Of a stretch of DNA of 64,000 nucleotides, positions 9,019-20,573 are shown piece by piece (positions within the stretch are counted from its first letter, which is position 1; the number at the start of each line of letters is the position of its first letter). This stretch comes from Burkholderia lata (lineage in GTDB: Bacteria > Pseudomonadota > Gammaproteobacteria > Burkholderiales > Burkholderiaceae). The position numbers and the translations under genes are program-made. The notes under the pieces are model-generated. The model saw nothing but the letters and a program-made list of their open reading frames with translations. It did no database searches and was not told the DNA's origin. The stretch covers positions 124,001 to 188,000 of the forward strand of contig NZ_CABVQK010000012.1 of the NCBI RefSeq assembly GCF_902499335.1, read 5' to 3'.

Positions 9019-9582
9019 ATGCGTGCGACAGAAACCAGCATGGCAGAACCGCCCCGATCCTTTCCGCGCCATCCCGTGTTTCACGCGGGCGAACTCGACG
9101 CGCAGCACCGCTTCGGCGTGGCCGACGAAGCCGAGCAGATGAGCGATGTGGTGACGACGCGCGTGAGCATCGGCGTGCGGCAGTTCGTCGAGTCGCAGCC
9201 GTTCATGTTCGTCGGCATCGCATCCGGGTCGCATCCATCCGTGACCTGCGACATCGTGCAGAGCAGGCGGGACGCGAACGGCGATCTGCTGCCGGTCGTC
9301 CGCGTGATCGACACGAAGACGTTGCGGTTCGCGTTGCCCGCTTCCGGCGACGGTGGCCGGATCGACGCGGCGGCATGCGACGGCAGCGGCGTCGGGTTGC
9401 TGTTCGTCGATTTCGTGCGCGGTATCCGCTACCGGATCAACGGTCGCGCGACGCTGCGTGCCGATCTGCCGGACGCGGACGCCGCGCCCTGGCCGGCGGG
9501 CAGCGCGATCGTCGAGCTGGCGGTCGTGCAGGCGTACGGCAACTGCGGCTCGCGGGTCGTGCGGCTGAAGCCGGCCGGGTAG
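9019..9582 (+). CDS. Pyridoxamine-phosphate-oxidase-like flavin/split-barrel protein
   Basis: Second PPOX/COG3576-type protein of the locus, about 187 aa from the ATG at 9019 (9040 is also possible; neither has a strong ribosome-binding site). The N-terminal PVFHAGELDAQHRFGVADEAE is the characteristic opening of this family, where a FHxGE motif precedes the split barrel. Later come LLFVDFVR and the GRATLRAD strand. It follows acoD on the same strand by 239 nt and precedes eutR. It could be a flavin- or haem-binding accessory protein; its reaction is unknown. Confidence 0.72.
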   Translation: MRATETSMAEPPRSFPRHPVFHAGELDAQHRFGVADEAEQMSDVVTTRVSIGVRQFVESQPFMFVGIASGSHPSVTCDIVQSRRDANGDLLPVVRVIDTKTLRFALPASGDGGRIDAAACDGSGVGLLFVDFVRGIRYRINGRATLRADLPDADAAPWPAGSAIVELAVVQAYGNCGSRVVRLKPAG

Positions 9583-9781
9583 CCGGCAAAAGGCGGGCAT
9601 CGAGCATGCGCGGTCGTCGCGCGGATCGCACCGGCGGCGTGCGCGGCACGCTGCGTTCGGGTGCGCCCGGATGGCGCGTACCGGCTGGGCGACGTGGAAT
9701 GACGGGCTGTTCGCCGGACCCCGCGGTTCGGCACGGGACTTGCGTGACAGGCGCGGTTCCGGGCAGGTGAGGGAGGACACG

Positions 9782-10816
9782 ATGGACCAACACGTGGCGT
9801 ACAGCGAAGAACCGACGGCCGAAGACACGCGGCGCAACGCGCAGGGTGACGATGCGCTGGCCGGGCAGGCGGTCGTCAGCGTCGCACATGACGCCGACGA
9901 GCAGGCGCGCAACCTGATCGGCTGGCGGCAGACCTACGACCAGCTCGCGGCTGGCCGCTTCGTCGGCACGCTGACCGAGCTGCCGCTCGACACGATGAAA
10001 CTGTTTCGCGAATCGACGAGCCACCTGCTGCGCCAGGCGTGCGAGGTGCGCGGCGATGCGTACTGGTTCGGCATCCCGCTCGTAAGCGACGGCACCGCGC
10101 GCGTCGATGCGTGCCGCATCGGGCCCGGTGCGCTCGCATTCCGGCCCGGCAACGTCGAATTCGAGCTGGTGACGCCCGCGCAGTTCTCGATCTACGGCGT
10201 CGTCGTGCGCGGCGACGTGCTGCGCCGCTATGCGGAGGAGGTCGAGCGCTGCGCGCTCGACGAGCGGCTGTTCACGCAACGCGTGATGCAGGTCGGCGAT
10301 GCGCGGCTCGCGCGCCTGTGTGCGCTGCTCGGCCGCCGGCTCGACGGGGCCGTGGCGATGGCCGGCCCGCTGGCCGACGCGCAGCGCGACGACCTGCAGG
10401 CCGAGGTGCTGGCCGCGCTGTTCGACGTGTGCGCGCAACCGGCCGACGACGCCGCCGGCCGTGCGCCGTCGATGCGCCGCTGGATCGTCGAACAGGCACG
10501 CGACTACGTGCTCGCGCACCGCACGCGCCCGGTCGGCGTGCCCGAGCTGTGCGAGCAGTTGCACGTGAGCCGGCGCACGCTGCAGTACTGTTTCCAGGAC
10601 GTGCTCGGCATGGCGCCCGCTACCTATTTGCGCACGCTGCGGTTGAACGGCGCGCGGCGTGACCTGTGCGGCCGCGCGGCCGGCTCGGTGCAGGACGTGG
10701 CGGAGGCGTGGGGCTTCTGGCATCTCAGCCAGTTCGCGACCGATTACCGGCGGCTGTTCGGCAAGCGGCCGTCGGAGACGCTGCGCGATCGCGCGGTGAT
10801 GGTGGCGGTGGGGTGA
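9782..10816 (+). CDS. eutR: AraC-family activator of ethanolamine genes, EutR
   Basis: Transcriptional activator that in enterobacteria senses ethanolamine plus cobalamin. The start is the ATG at 9782, preceded by GGGAGG, giving 344 aa (E. coli EutR is about 350). The N-terminal domain resembles EutR closely (GWRQTYDQLAAGRF, then FWFGIP-like YWFGIPLVSDG, and RPGNVEFELVTP). The C-terminal 100 residues hold the two AraC helix-turn-helix motifs (VPELCEQLHVSRRTLQYCF and VAEAWGFWHLSQFATDYRRLFGKRPS). Its place at the end of the eat-eutBC-acoD group supports the assignment. Targets are probably eat/eutBC and its own gene. Confidence 0.88.
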   Translation: MDQHVAYSEEPTAEDTRRNAQGDDALAGQAVVSVAHDADEQARNLIGWRQTYDQLAAGRFVGTLTELPLDTMKLFRESTSHLLRQACEVRGDAYWFGIPLVSDGTARVDACRIGPGALAFRPGNVEFELVTPAQFSIYGVVVRGDVLRRYAEEVERCALDERLFTQRVMQVGDARLARLCALLGRRLDGAVAMAGPLADAQRDDLQAEVLAALFDVCAQPADDAAGRAPSMRRWIVEQARDYVLAHRTRPVGVPELCEQLHVSRRTLQYCFQDVLGMAPATYLRTLRLNGARRDLCGRAAGSVQDVAEAWGFWHLSQFATDYRRLFGKRPSETLRDRAVMVAVG

Positions 10817-10855
10817 GCGCGGGGCGGTAGTCGACGCGGTTCTGGTTTCGGCATC

Positions 10856-10873
10856 GGCTCAGGCTCAGGCTCA
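10856..10873. repeat. Three copies of a GGCTCA hexamer
   Basis: Perfect tandem (GGCTCA)x3 followed by GGC, in the 115-nt gap between the convergent eutR and the GT9-like gene. It probably has no coding role and is a possible slippage site. Confidence 0.6.
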
Positions 10874-10931
10874 GGCGGCTCGTACACGCAGCTACGTTTT
10901 CAGCCTCGCAACCGGCCGCCGCACCGTTTCC

Positions 10932-12029
10932 CTATTCGGCCGTAGTCGCCGCTTTGCGCGGCGCGGGCCACGCCAGCGCATCCCAGTCGATCGCGCGATA
11001 GGCGGCTTCGACCACCGCGAGATCGGCCGGCCGCTCGCTGCGATGCACGCCGCGCAATTCGGCGGGCACGTCGAGCGCGACCGGCACGCAATGCGGATAG
11101 TCGCGCACGCGCAGCGCCGGCCCGATCGACGTGAAGCACGCGAGCGTCGGCACGTCGAAACCGTCGGCGAGATGCAGCGCGGCCGTGTCGGGCGCGAACA
11201 GCAGGCTGGCACCCTTGACCCATGCAATGAACCGGGCCGTACCGCCGGCCGCATCGGCGCTCACGTCGACATACGCGGGATGCGCGACGGGCCAGAACCC
11301 GGCTACCGGCAACCCGTAGCGCTGCACGAGCTGCTCGACGATCGTTGCCTGCAGTGCCGGCGGCACGCTGCGCAACGCGGTGCTCGCGGTCGCGCAGAAC
11401 AGCACATACGGGCGCTGCCATTGCGCAGGCAACGCCGGCAGCGGCAACTGCGCGAGCCAGCGGTTGCGCTTGGCAGACGTAGGCACCGACGCGGGTTCCA
11501 CGCCGAGCGCGTCGAGGAAGAAATCGATCATCGGCAGCCGCGCGAACGCGGGCCAGTACAGGTGATTGCCGACGTCGATGCACGGCGCGTCCGCCGGCAG
11601 CGCGCCGGCGGGGTACGGCAGCGCGTGCGACGGCGCGACGATGTCGGCCGCGAGCGCATACAGCGCCTCGACATAACCCGGCGCACAGGCCGGTCGATAC
11701 AGCGTGAAGTGCAGGCCCGGGTGCGCGGCGCGCAGCGCGGCGAGGGCCGTGAGCCCGATCACCGAATCGCCGAGCGTGACGCCCATCCCGTTGATCACGT
11801 GCACGTGCCGTGCGCTGTCGTAGTCGAGCCGGAACGGCTGGTGCGCGGCGTGCAGCAGGCCGCGCGCGGGCGCGGCCGGCACGTGGCCGACGGCACGCGC
11901 GCCGCCGTACTCGAGGTCGTAAGGCGCGACGAGCGTGCCGTCCGGCGCGAGCAGCGTGCCGGGGAACGCGAGTGCGTCGTCGTGCGACAGCGCGACGCCG
12001 GGCGGCGCGGCGTGCGTGTCCACCGTCAT
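10932..12029 (-). CDS. GT9-like (heptosyltransferase-fold) glycosyltransferase
   Basis: A 365-aa protein with the two-domain layout of glycosyltransferase family 9. The N-terminal half has NGMGVTLGDSVIGLTALAALRAAHPG (about residues 80-105), the family's GxGDxV-like opening. The C-terminal half has ASLLFAPDTAALHLADGFDVPTLACF (about 280-305), the conserved site near the nucleotide-sugar in heptosyltransferases. The acceptor is unknown. The ATG overlaps the stop of the upstream ThDP-enzyme gene by 4 nt, so the two are co-translated. That pairing is unusual and gives no obvious pathway. Confidence 0.7.
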   Translation of the reverse strand: MTVDTHAAPPGVALSHDDALAFPGTLLAPDGTLVAPYDLEYGGARAVGHVPAAPARGLLHAAHQPFRLDYDSARHVHVINGMGVTLGDSVIGLTALAALRAAHPGLHFTLYRPACAPGYVEALYALAADIVAPSHALPYPAGALPADAPCIDVGNHLYWPAFARLPMIDFFLDALGVEPASVPTSAKRNRWLAQLPLPALPAQWQRPYVLFCATASTALRSVPPALQATIVEQLVQRYGLPVAGFWPVAHPAYVDVSADAAGGTARFIAWVKGASLLFAPDTAALHLADGFDVPTLACFTSIGPALRVRDYPHCVPVALDVPAELRGVHRSERPADLAVVEAAYRAIDWDALAWPAPRKAATTAE

Positions 12030-13729
12030 CCGCCGCGCGCGCGGCGGCCCTGTTCGCGGATCTGCTCGAGTGTCGCGGCCGGCGTGCTGGCGTCCTGCGG
12101 GATGCGGATCTCGATCAGCGCGGGCAGCCCGCAGGTCAGCGCGCGTTCGAGCGCGGGCGCGAAATCGGCGGTGCGCTCGACGGTCTCGCCATGCGCGCCG
12201 AACGCGCGCGCATACGCGGCGAAATCGGGATTCGTGAGCCCCGTGCCGTGCACGCGTCCCGGGTAGTTGCGCTCCTGATGCATGCGGATCGTGCCGAAAT
12301 GCCCGTTGTTGACGACAATCACGACGATGTTCAGCCCGTACTGCATCGCGGTCGCGAGCTCGTTGCCGGCCATCATGAAGCAGCCGTCGCCCGCGAGCGC
12401 GACGACGGCGCGCGACGGATACAACGACTTCGCGGCAAGCGCGGCCGGCACGCCGTAGCCCATCGCGCCACTGGTCGGTGCGAGCTGCGAGCGGAAGTGC
12501 CGGTACGCGAAGTGGCGATGCAACCAGATCGCATAGTTGCCGGCGCCGTTGGTGAGGATCGCGTCATGCGGCAGGCGCTCGCGCAACTGCACCATCACGT
12601 CGCCGAGCTGGACGTCGCCGGGCATCGGCAGCGGCGCATGCCATTCGCGATACGCGCGATGCGCGTCGGCGGCCGTGCCGGCCCAGGCGGGGTGCTCGGG
12701 TGCTTCGAGCGCGGCGAGCGGCGCGGCGATCTCGGGCATGCCCGACACGATCGGCAGGTCGGCCGCATACACGCGGCCGAGCTCGTCCGCGCCCTGGTGC
12801 ACGTGGATCAGCGTCTGGCGCGTCTTCGGGATGTCGAGCAGCGTGTAGCCGCCGGTCGTTGCTTCGCCGAGGCGCGGCCCGATCACGAGCAGCAGGTCGG
12901 CGTCGCGGATGCGCTTCGCGAGCGCGGGGTTGATCCCGAGCCCGACGTCGCCCGCGTAGTTCGGGTGCGCGTTGTCGATCGTGTCCTGGTAGCGGAACGC
13001 GCAGGCCACCGGCAACTGCCAGCGCTCGACGAAGGTGCGCAGGTTCGCGCACGCGTCGGGCGTCCAGCCGCTGCCGCCGACGATTGCAAACGGCCGATCG
13101 GCGCGCGCGAGCCGCTCGCGCAGCTCGTCGACCTGTGCGGCCGACGGCGCGGCCGCGACGCGTTTCGCGGTCGGCACGACGGGCTGCGGTGCGCACGCTT
13201 CGGACAGCACGTCCTCCGGCAGCGCGAGCACGACCGGGCCGGGACGGCCGGACGTCGCGACATGGAACGCATGGCTCAGATATTCGGGAATGCGGCGCGG
13301 GTCGTCGATCTGCGCGACCCATTTCGCCATCTGGCCGAACATCCGCCGGTAGTCGATTTCCTGGAAGGCTTCGCGGTCGAGGTGCTCGCGCGCGCACTGG
13401 CCGACGAACAGGATCATCGGCGTCGAGTCCTGGAACGCGGTGTGCACGCCGATCGACGCATGGGTCGCGCCGGGCCCGCGCGTGACGAACGCGATGCCGG
13501 GGCGGCCGGTCAGCTTGCCGACGGCCTCGGCCATGTTCGCGGCAGCCGCCTCGTGGCGGCAGACGACCGTCTGGATGCGCGCGGTGTCGTCCGCCAGCGC
13601 ATCGAGTACGGCGAGGAAACTCTCGCCCGGCACGCAGAACACGCGTTCGACGTGATTGGCGAGCAACGCATCGACGAGCAGTCGTGCGCCGGTGGTGGCG
13701 TGCTGCTCGAGATCCTTGGAATGCGACAT
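12026..13729 (-). CDS. Thiamine-diphosphate enzyme, acetolactate-synthase-like
   Basis: Three-domain ThDP-dependent enzyme of 567 aa (start ATG at 13729). The N-terminal Pyr domain carries the activating glutamate in CRHEAAAANMAEA (about residue 52) and GIAFVTRGPGATHASIG. The C-terminal PP domain carries the GDG...NN cofactor motif (GDGCFMMAGNELATAMQYGL then VVIVVNNGHFGT). The sequence is close to catabolic acetolactate-synthase or sulfoacetaldehyde/benzoylformate-type enzymes. The exact substrate cannot be read from sequence. No ilvN-type small subunit is adjacent, which argues against the branched-chain biosynthetic enzyme. It is first gene of an operon with the GT9-like gene. Confidence 0.78.
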   Translation of the reverse strand: MSHSKDLEQHATTGARLLVDALLANHVERVFCVPGESFLAVLDALADDTARIQTVVCRHEAAAANMAEAVGKLTGRPGIAFVTRGPGATHASIGVHTAFQDSTPMILFVGQCAREHLDREAFQEIDYRRMFGQMAKWVAQIDDPRRIPEYLSHAFHVATSGRPGPVVLALPEDVLSEACAPQPVVPTAKRVAAAPSAAQVDELRERLARADRPFAIVGGSGWTPDACANLRTFVERWQLPVACAFRYQDTIDNAHPNYAGDVGLGINPALAKRIRDADLLLVIGPRLGEATTGGYTLLDIPKTRQTLIHVHQGADELGRVYAADLPIVSGMPEIAAPLAALEAPEHPAWAGTAADAHRAYREWHAPLPMPGDVQLGDVMVQLRERLPHDAILTNGAGNYAIWLHRHFAYRHFRSQLAPTSGAMGYGVPAALAAKSLYPSRAVVALAGDGCFMMAGNELATAMQYGLNIVVIVVNNGHFGTIRMHQERNYPGRVHGTGLTNPDFAAYARAFGAHGETVERTADFAPALERALTCGLPALIEIRIPQDASTPAATLEQIREQGRRARGG

Positions 13730-14090
13730 GGGCTGCCGTCTCCCTGGGTAGCGGGACGTACAGCTTACGCCCGTTGAGGGGGCGCCGGTACGCCGGCCGG
13801 TGAAAAGTGTCGGAACACGTAGGGATTCAGGGCACGCACGTCGGTTTCGGCCGAACGGCCAGCTTGTGCGTGCATCGCCGACACTGAAAAATCGAGCGCT
13901 ACGAATGTCGAGCCGGCCCGCTTGCCGTGGGCGCCGCAGGTGGTGCCCTATCCGGAATGAAAAGAACGGCGTGCCGGCGTTCGCTTTCAAATCGAAACCG
14001 AGGTGAGTGCGCATGTACACACATGGATTTACATCGTCGGCCGAGCGGATATACTGTACATCCACAGTACATCCGGATGTTGGGGGCGAC
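13730..14090. other. Intergenic region upstream of vapBC
   Basis: 361 nt between the divergent ThDP-enzyme gene and vapB. The right end holds the vapBC promoter and operator (14028-14074). The middle has an 8-bp inverted pair AGTGTCGG (13806-13813) / CCGACACT (13878-13885) of unknown meaning and relatively AT-rich bases. No convincing gene is seen. Confidence 0.6.
14028..14074 (+). promoter_or_regulatory. vapBC promoter and autoregulatory operator
   Basis: A sigma-70-like promoter TTTACA (14028-14033), 16-nt spacer, TATACT (14050-14055) lies 36 nt before vapB. Overlapping the -10 and start region is the inverted repeat TACTGT-N6-ACAGTA (14052-14057/14064-14069) and a direct repeat GTACATCC (14056-14063 and 14067-14074). 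VapB-VapC complexes normally bind such repeats over their own promoter, so this is the likely conditional-cooperativity operator. Confidence 0.65.
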
Positions 14091-14327
14091 ATGCATACGA
14101 CGAAGGTATTTCGGAACGGCAACTCGCAGGCCGTGCGAATTCCTGCCGACCTTGCCTATGAGCGCAGTGATATCGAACTCGAAATCGAGCGGATCGGTGA
14201 CGAAATCCGTATTCGTCCGGCGCGGCGGCCTTTGACTAACGTCCTCGAGAAGTTCGCGAAATTCGGGCCGGATTTCATGGCCGAAGGGCGTGGCGACCAC
14301 GAGCAGGCCGAACGCGAGGGTTTGTGA
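14091..14327 (+). CDS. vapB: Antitoxin VapB
   Basis: 78-aa antitoxin of a type II toxin-antitoxin system. The N-terminal AbrB/SpoVT-like swapped-hairpin DNA-binding domain reads KVFRNGNSQAVRIPADL (residues 5-21). The C-terminal half (FAKFGPDFMAEGRGD) would wrap the toxin and block its active site. The start at 14091 is chosen because the family opening MHTTKVFRNGNSQ begins there. The stop TGA overlaps the vapC ATG by one base, so the pair is co-translated. Confidence 0.93.
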   Translation: MHTTKVFRNGNSQAVRIPADLAYERSDIELEIERIGDEIRIRPARRPLTNVLEKFAKFGPDFMAEGRGDHEQAEREGL

Positions 14328-14728
14328 TGCCGCGCTACATGCTCGACACCAACATGTGCATCTACCTGATGAAGAATCAGCCGGAGCAGGTTGCGAGACG
14401 GTTTGCGCAGTGCTACACGGGCGACGTCGTGATGTCGGCGATCACGTACGCAGAGCTCGAGTACGGCGTCACGACGTGCGCGAGCCCTGCGCGGGAACGC
14501 TGCAATCTTGCCGCGCTGATCGGCGACATTCCGGTCGCACCGTTCGACGTCGCGGCCGCGCAAGCGTACGGCCCGGTCCGCGAGGCAACCCGCGAGCGGA
14601 AGAAGGATCACCTCGACAAGCTGATCGCCGCTCATGCGGTGTCGCTCGATGTCGTCCTCGTGACCAACAACGAGCGGGATTTCGACAGCTATCCGGGATT
14701 GCGACTGGAGAACTGGCTGGACGATTAG
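14327..14728 (+). CDS. vapC: Toxin VapC (PIN-domain ribonuclease)
   Basis: 133-aa PIN-domain endoribonuclease toxin. Family members usually cut tRNA-fMet or 23S rRNA; the target here is not known. The acidic metal-binding residues are all present: Asp in YMLDTNMC (residue 7), Glu in AELEYG, Asp in KDHLDKLIAAHA, and the VTNNERDF end with its Asp. An alternative GTG start at 14324 adds one residue. This enzyme looks active. It should be held in check by the overlapping VapB. Confidence 0.93.
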   Translation: MPRYMLDTNMCIYLMKNQPEQVARRFAQCYTGDVVMSAITYAELEYGVTTCASPARERCNLAALIGDIPVAPFDVAAAQAYGPVREATRERKKDHLDKLIAAHAVSLDVVLVTNNERDFDSYPGLRLENWLDD

Positions 14729-14795
14729 TGCCGGGTACCGTGTCCGGCGGTCATGCGGGATATTGATCCATCTCGCGTGGCCACCGGATCCGGCA

Positions 14796-16184
14796 TCAGC
14801 ACTCGACGATATTCACCGCCAGCCCGCCGCGCGACGTTTCCTTGTACTTCGTCTTCATGTCGGCGCCGGTTTCGCGCATCGTCTTGATCACCGAGTCGAG
14901 CGACACGTAGTGCGAGCCGTCGCCGCGCAGCGCCATGCGCGCCGCGTTGACCGCCTTCACCGACGCCATCGCGTTGCGCTCGATGCACGGGATCTGCACC
15001 ATCCCGCCGACCGGGTCGCAGGTGAGGCCGAGATTGTGTTCCATCCCGATCTCGGCCGCGTTCTCGACCTGGCGCGGCGTGCCGCCGAGCACGGCCGCGA
15101 GCGCGCCGGCTGCCATCGAGCACGCGACGCCCACTTCGCCCTGGCAGCCGACTTCCGCACCGGAGATCGACGCGTTGAGCTTGTAAAGAATGCCGATCGC
15201 GGCGGCCGTGAGCAGGAAGTCGATCACGCCCTGTTCGTTCGCACCGGGCGTGAAGCGCGTGTAGTAGTGCAGCACAGCCGGGATGATGCCGGCCGCGCCG
15301 TTGGTCGGCGCGGTGACGACCCGGCCGCCGGCCGCGTTTTCCTCGTTGACCGCGATCGCGTACAGGTTGATCCAGTCGATCATCGACAGCGGATCCTGCA
15401 GCGCACGCTCCGGGCTGCCCGTCAGCGTGCGGTACAGCTGCGGCGCACGGCGCTTGACCTGGAACGGGCCGGGCAGGTTGCCGTCGGCTTCCGGGTTGCC
15501 GATCCCGCAGCCGCGCGACACGCACGACTGCATCACGGCCCAGATCTTCAGCAGACCGTCGCGCGTCTCTTCCTCGGTGTGCCACGCGCGCTCGTTTTCC
15601 CACATCAGCTGCGCGATCGACTTGCCGGTCGACTCGGTCAGCGCGAGCAGCTCGGCGCCGGTGCGGAACGGGTGCGTCATCTGCTCGGCCGCGCTCAGCA
15701 CCTTCGTGTTCGGTGCGCCGGCCGTCACGACGAAGCCGCCGCCGACCGACAGGTAGGTGCGTTCGACCAGCACGTTGCCGCTCGCGTCGGACGCGCGCAG
15801 TTTCATCCCGTTCGGGTGCTCGGGCAGCGCCTGGCGGTAGAACGCGATGTTCTCCTTCAGCACGAACGGCACCGGATGCGTGCCGAGCAGCGCGAGCTTC
15901 TTCGATTTGCGGACGTCTTCCAGTCGCGCGTCGATGGTTTCGGGATCGACGGTGTCGGGCGCGTCGCCGAGCAGGCCGAGCATCACGCCGCGGTCGGTAC
16001 CGTGGCCCTTGCCGGTCGCGCCGAGCGAGCCGTACAGCTCGACCTTCACGTGGGCCGTTGCGTCGAGCTGCCCGTCGCGTTCGAGGCCCTGGACGAACAT
16101 CAGCGCCGCGCGCATCGGCCCGACCGTATGCGAGCTGGACGGACCGATACCAATCTTGAAGAGGTCAAAGACGCTGACTGCCAT
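14796..16184 (-). CDS. sdaA: L-serine ammonia-lyase (iron-sulfur serine dehydratase)
   Basis: Converts L-serine to pyruvate and ammonia using an oxygen-sensitive [4Fe-4S] cluster. The 462-aa single-chain protein starts with the family signature SVFDLFKIGIGPSSSHTVGPM. Cysteines typical of the cluster site appear in GCQGEVGVACSM (about residue 340), NLGLTCDPVGG (about 383) and IPCIERN (about 394). It lies beyond the glycine-cleavage genes on the same strand. Glycine-derived serine can thus be drained to pyruvate. A terminator after gcvP and the lyase gene between suggest its own transcription. Confidence 0.95.
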   Translation of the reverse strand: MAVSVFDLFKIGIGPSSSHTVGPMRAALMFVQGLERDGQLDATAHVKVELYGSLGATGKGHGTDRGVMLGLLGDAPDTVDPETIDARLEDVRKSKKLALLGTHPVPFVLKENIAFYRQALPEHPNGMKLRASDASGNVLVERTYLSVGGGFVVTAGAPNTKVLSAAEQMTHPFRTGAELLALTESTGKSIAQLMWENERAWHTEEETRDGLLKIWAVMQSCVSRGCGIGNPEADGNLPGPFQVKRRAPQLYRTLTGSPERALQDPLSMIDWINLYAIAVNEENAAGGRVVTAPTNGAAGIIPAVLHYYTRFTPGANEQGVIDFLLTAAAIGILYKLNASISGAEVGCQGEVGVACSMAAGALAAVLGGTPRQVENAAEIGMEHNLGLTCDPVGGMVQIPCIERNAMASVKAVNAARMALRGDGSHYVSLDSVIKTMRETGADMKTKYKETSRGGLAVNIVEC

Positions 16185-16214
16185 GTTGATTCCTGCCTTG
16201 CTATAAGAATAATG

Positions 16215-17351
16215 CTAGCGCGCCTGCAATGGCAGGCACGCGGCGAGCCATGCGGGCGGCGTTGGGGAAAGCTGCTGCGCGACGCGGGCATAGCGCCCGT
16301 CGAGCCGCGCGGCCAGATGAAAGAGTTCGGTGGCGTTTTTCGGGTCCCACTGCCCCGTGTAGCCCGGCAGGCCGGCCTCGCGGCGCTTCGCGTCGAACGG
16401 CACCGGCGAATTCACGAATTCCTCGTGCGTTTTCTCGCCGAGCGCGTACGGCACGAGCCAGTCGAGCGCGGCCGCGAGCGTCGCGCCGTTCGCGCCCCGT
16501 TCGCGCAGCCAGTTGCGGTTGAAGCGGCGCGCGGCGAGCGCGGCCGTCACCAGCGGCTGCAGGTCATAGACCGCGTAGTGCAGCGCATCGCGTTCCTCGA
16601 AGTCCCAGGTCTTGCCGTCCGGGCCGATGTTGTCGGCGAGATGCTCGACGAACAGCCGCTGCGCGGCGTTCATCATCTTGCGGTCGCCGAGCGTGAACGC
16701 GGACAGCGCGATCAGCTTGATTCGGTGGCTCTGCCAGTTGTTGCGCCAGGTACCGGTGAGCGGGCGCTTCTGCGCGTCGATCTGCGCGACATAGCCGGCG
16801 CCGAGCTTCGCGATGAACGCGGCCGTCGCATTGCGGGTCTTCACCGCCAGCGCGCTCGCGGTCATGTCGTACGCGACGATCAGGCTTTCGAAACGCGTCT
16901 CGTCGATCGGGTTGAAGCTCGGCTGGTAGGTCGCGACCCACGCGGACAGGAAGCGGTCGACGAGCTGCAGGTAGCGCGGCGCGTTCGTCACGCGCCACGC
17001 GAGCGCGGCATCGCGCATCAGGTCGAGATCCTTCAGCGCGGCGGCACTCTGGTCGTAGATGCCTTCGTGCGGCAGCGTGCCCTCGGTGTGCACGCGCGCC
17101 ATCGCCTTCGGCTGCTCGCCGATGCGCGCGTCGACGCTGCGGATCAGCGCCTGGACGCCCGGCTCGGCCTGTGTCGTCTCGCTCGCCTGCAGTGCCGGCG
17201 CCGCGCAGAAATTCATCGCGGCGCGCGCGCTGCCGGACGCGCCGAGACCGGCGGCGGCAAACGACAGCGACGCGACGAGCATCGGCACGACGCGGCGCGC
17301 GCGCGGCCGCCTTTGCATTGCACCATGGCCCGGAAACATCGGACGCACCAT
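16215..17351 (-). CDS. Secreted alginate-lyase-family protein
   Basis: 378-aa exported protein with an alginate-lyase (alpha/alpha toroid) domain. The start ATG at 17351 is favoured by a GAAGGAG site 6 nt upstream; an ATG at 17369 overlaps that site. The first about 44 residues form a long signal peptide (RRPRARRVVPMLVASLSFAAAG region, cleavage after SARA). The core has ETRFESLIVAYDM and the NNWQSHRIKL stretch, where the family's catalytic Asn/His lie. Substrate may be alginate or another uronic-acid polymer. Its position between gcvP and sdaA is functionally odd, and a terminator upstream separates it from the gcv operon. Confidence 0.8.
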   Translation of the reverse strand: MVRPMFPGHGAMQRRPRARRVVPMLVASLSFAAAGLGASGSARAAMNFCAAPALQASETTQAEPGVQALIRSVDARIGEQPKAMARVHTEGTLPHEGIYDQSAAALKDLDLMRDAALAWRVTNAPRYLQLVDRFLSAWVATYQPSFNPIDETRFESLIVAYDMTASALAVKTRNATAAFIAKLGAGYVAQIDAQKRPLTGTWRNNWQSHRIKLIALSAFTLGDRKMMNAAQRLFVEHLADNIGPDGKTWDFEERDALHYAVYDLQPLVTAALAARRFNRNWLRERGANGATLAAALDWLVPYALGEKTHEEFVNSPVPFDAKRREAGLPGYTGQWDPKNATELFHLAARLDGRYARVAQQLSPTPPAWLAACLPLQAR

Positions 17352-17431
17352 GCGGAACTCCTTCATTGGCTGGATCGCGTGTGATGTTAGCCGGATTGGC
17401 GGACGAACGTGAACCGGTTCGAGCGGCGAAC

Positions 17432-17466
17432 AAAAAAACCGCACGCAACCCCGGGTTGCGTGCGGT
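17432..17466 (-). terminator. Rho-independent terminator of the gcvTHP operon
   Basis: A 13-bp perfect stem (CCGCACGCAACCC / GGGTTGCGTGCGG, 17439-17451 and 17453-17465) is followed on the minus strand by seven Ts. It lies 37 nt beyond the gcvP stop codon, so the riboswitch-controlled transcript should end here. Confidence 0.92.
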
Positions 17467-17502
17467 GCGTTCACCATCGGACGGTTCCTGGCCTGGCGCG
17501 CG

Positions 17503-20430
<2,928 letters not shown>

Positions 20431-20573
20431 GGCGTTCCTTGGTCGGCCCAGGCGAGCGCTGCAGCGCTGACTCGGGCCCCATGCTTTGCGGTCGACCCGG
20501 GGCGGCGCTTGACGCCGGCCCGGGTTCCGCGCGGGGCAGGGCGGCTGACCGGCCCCGCGCGATTCAGGGAGGG

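Noticed and set aside
14050..14074. LexA box before vapB
   Set aside because: CTGT-N6-ACAG has the wrong spacing for LexA (needs N8) and fits a VapB operator instead.
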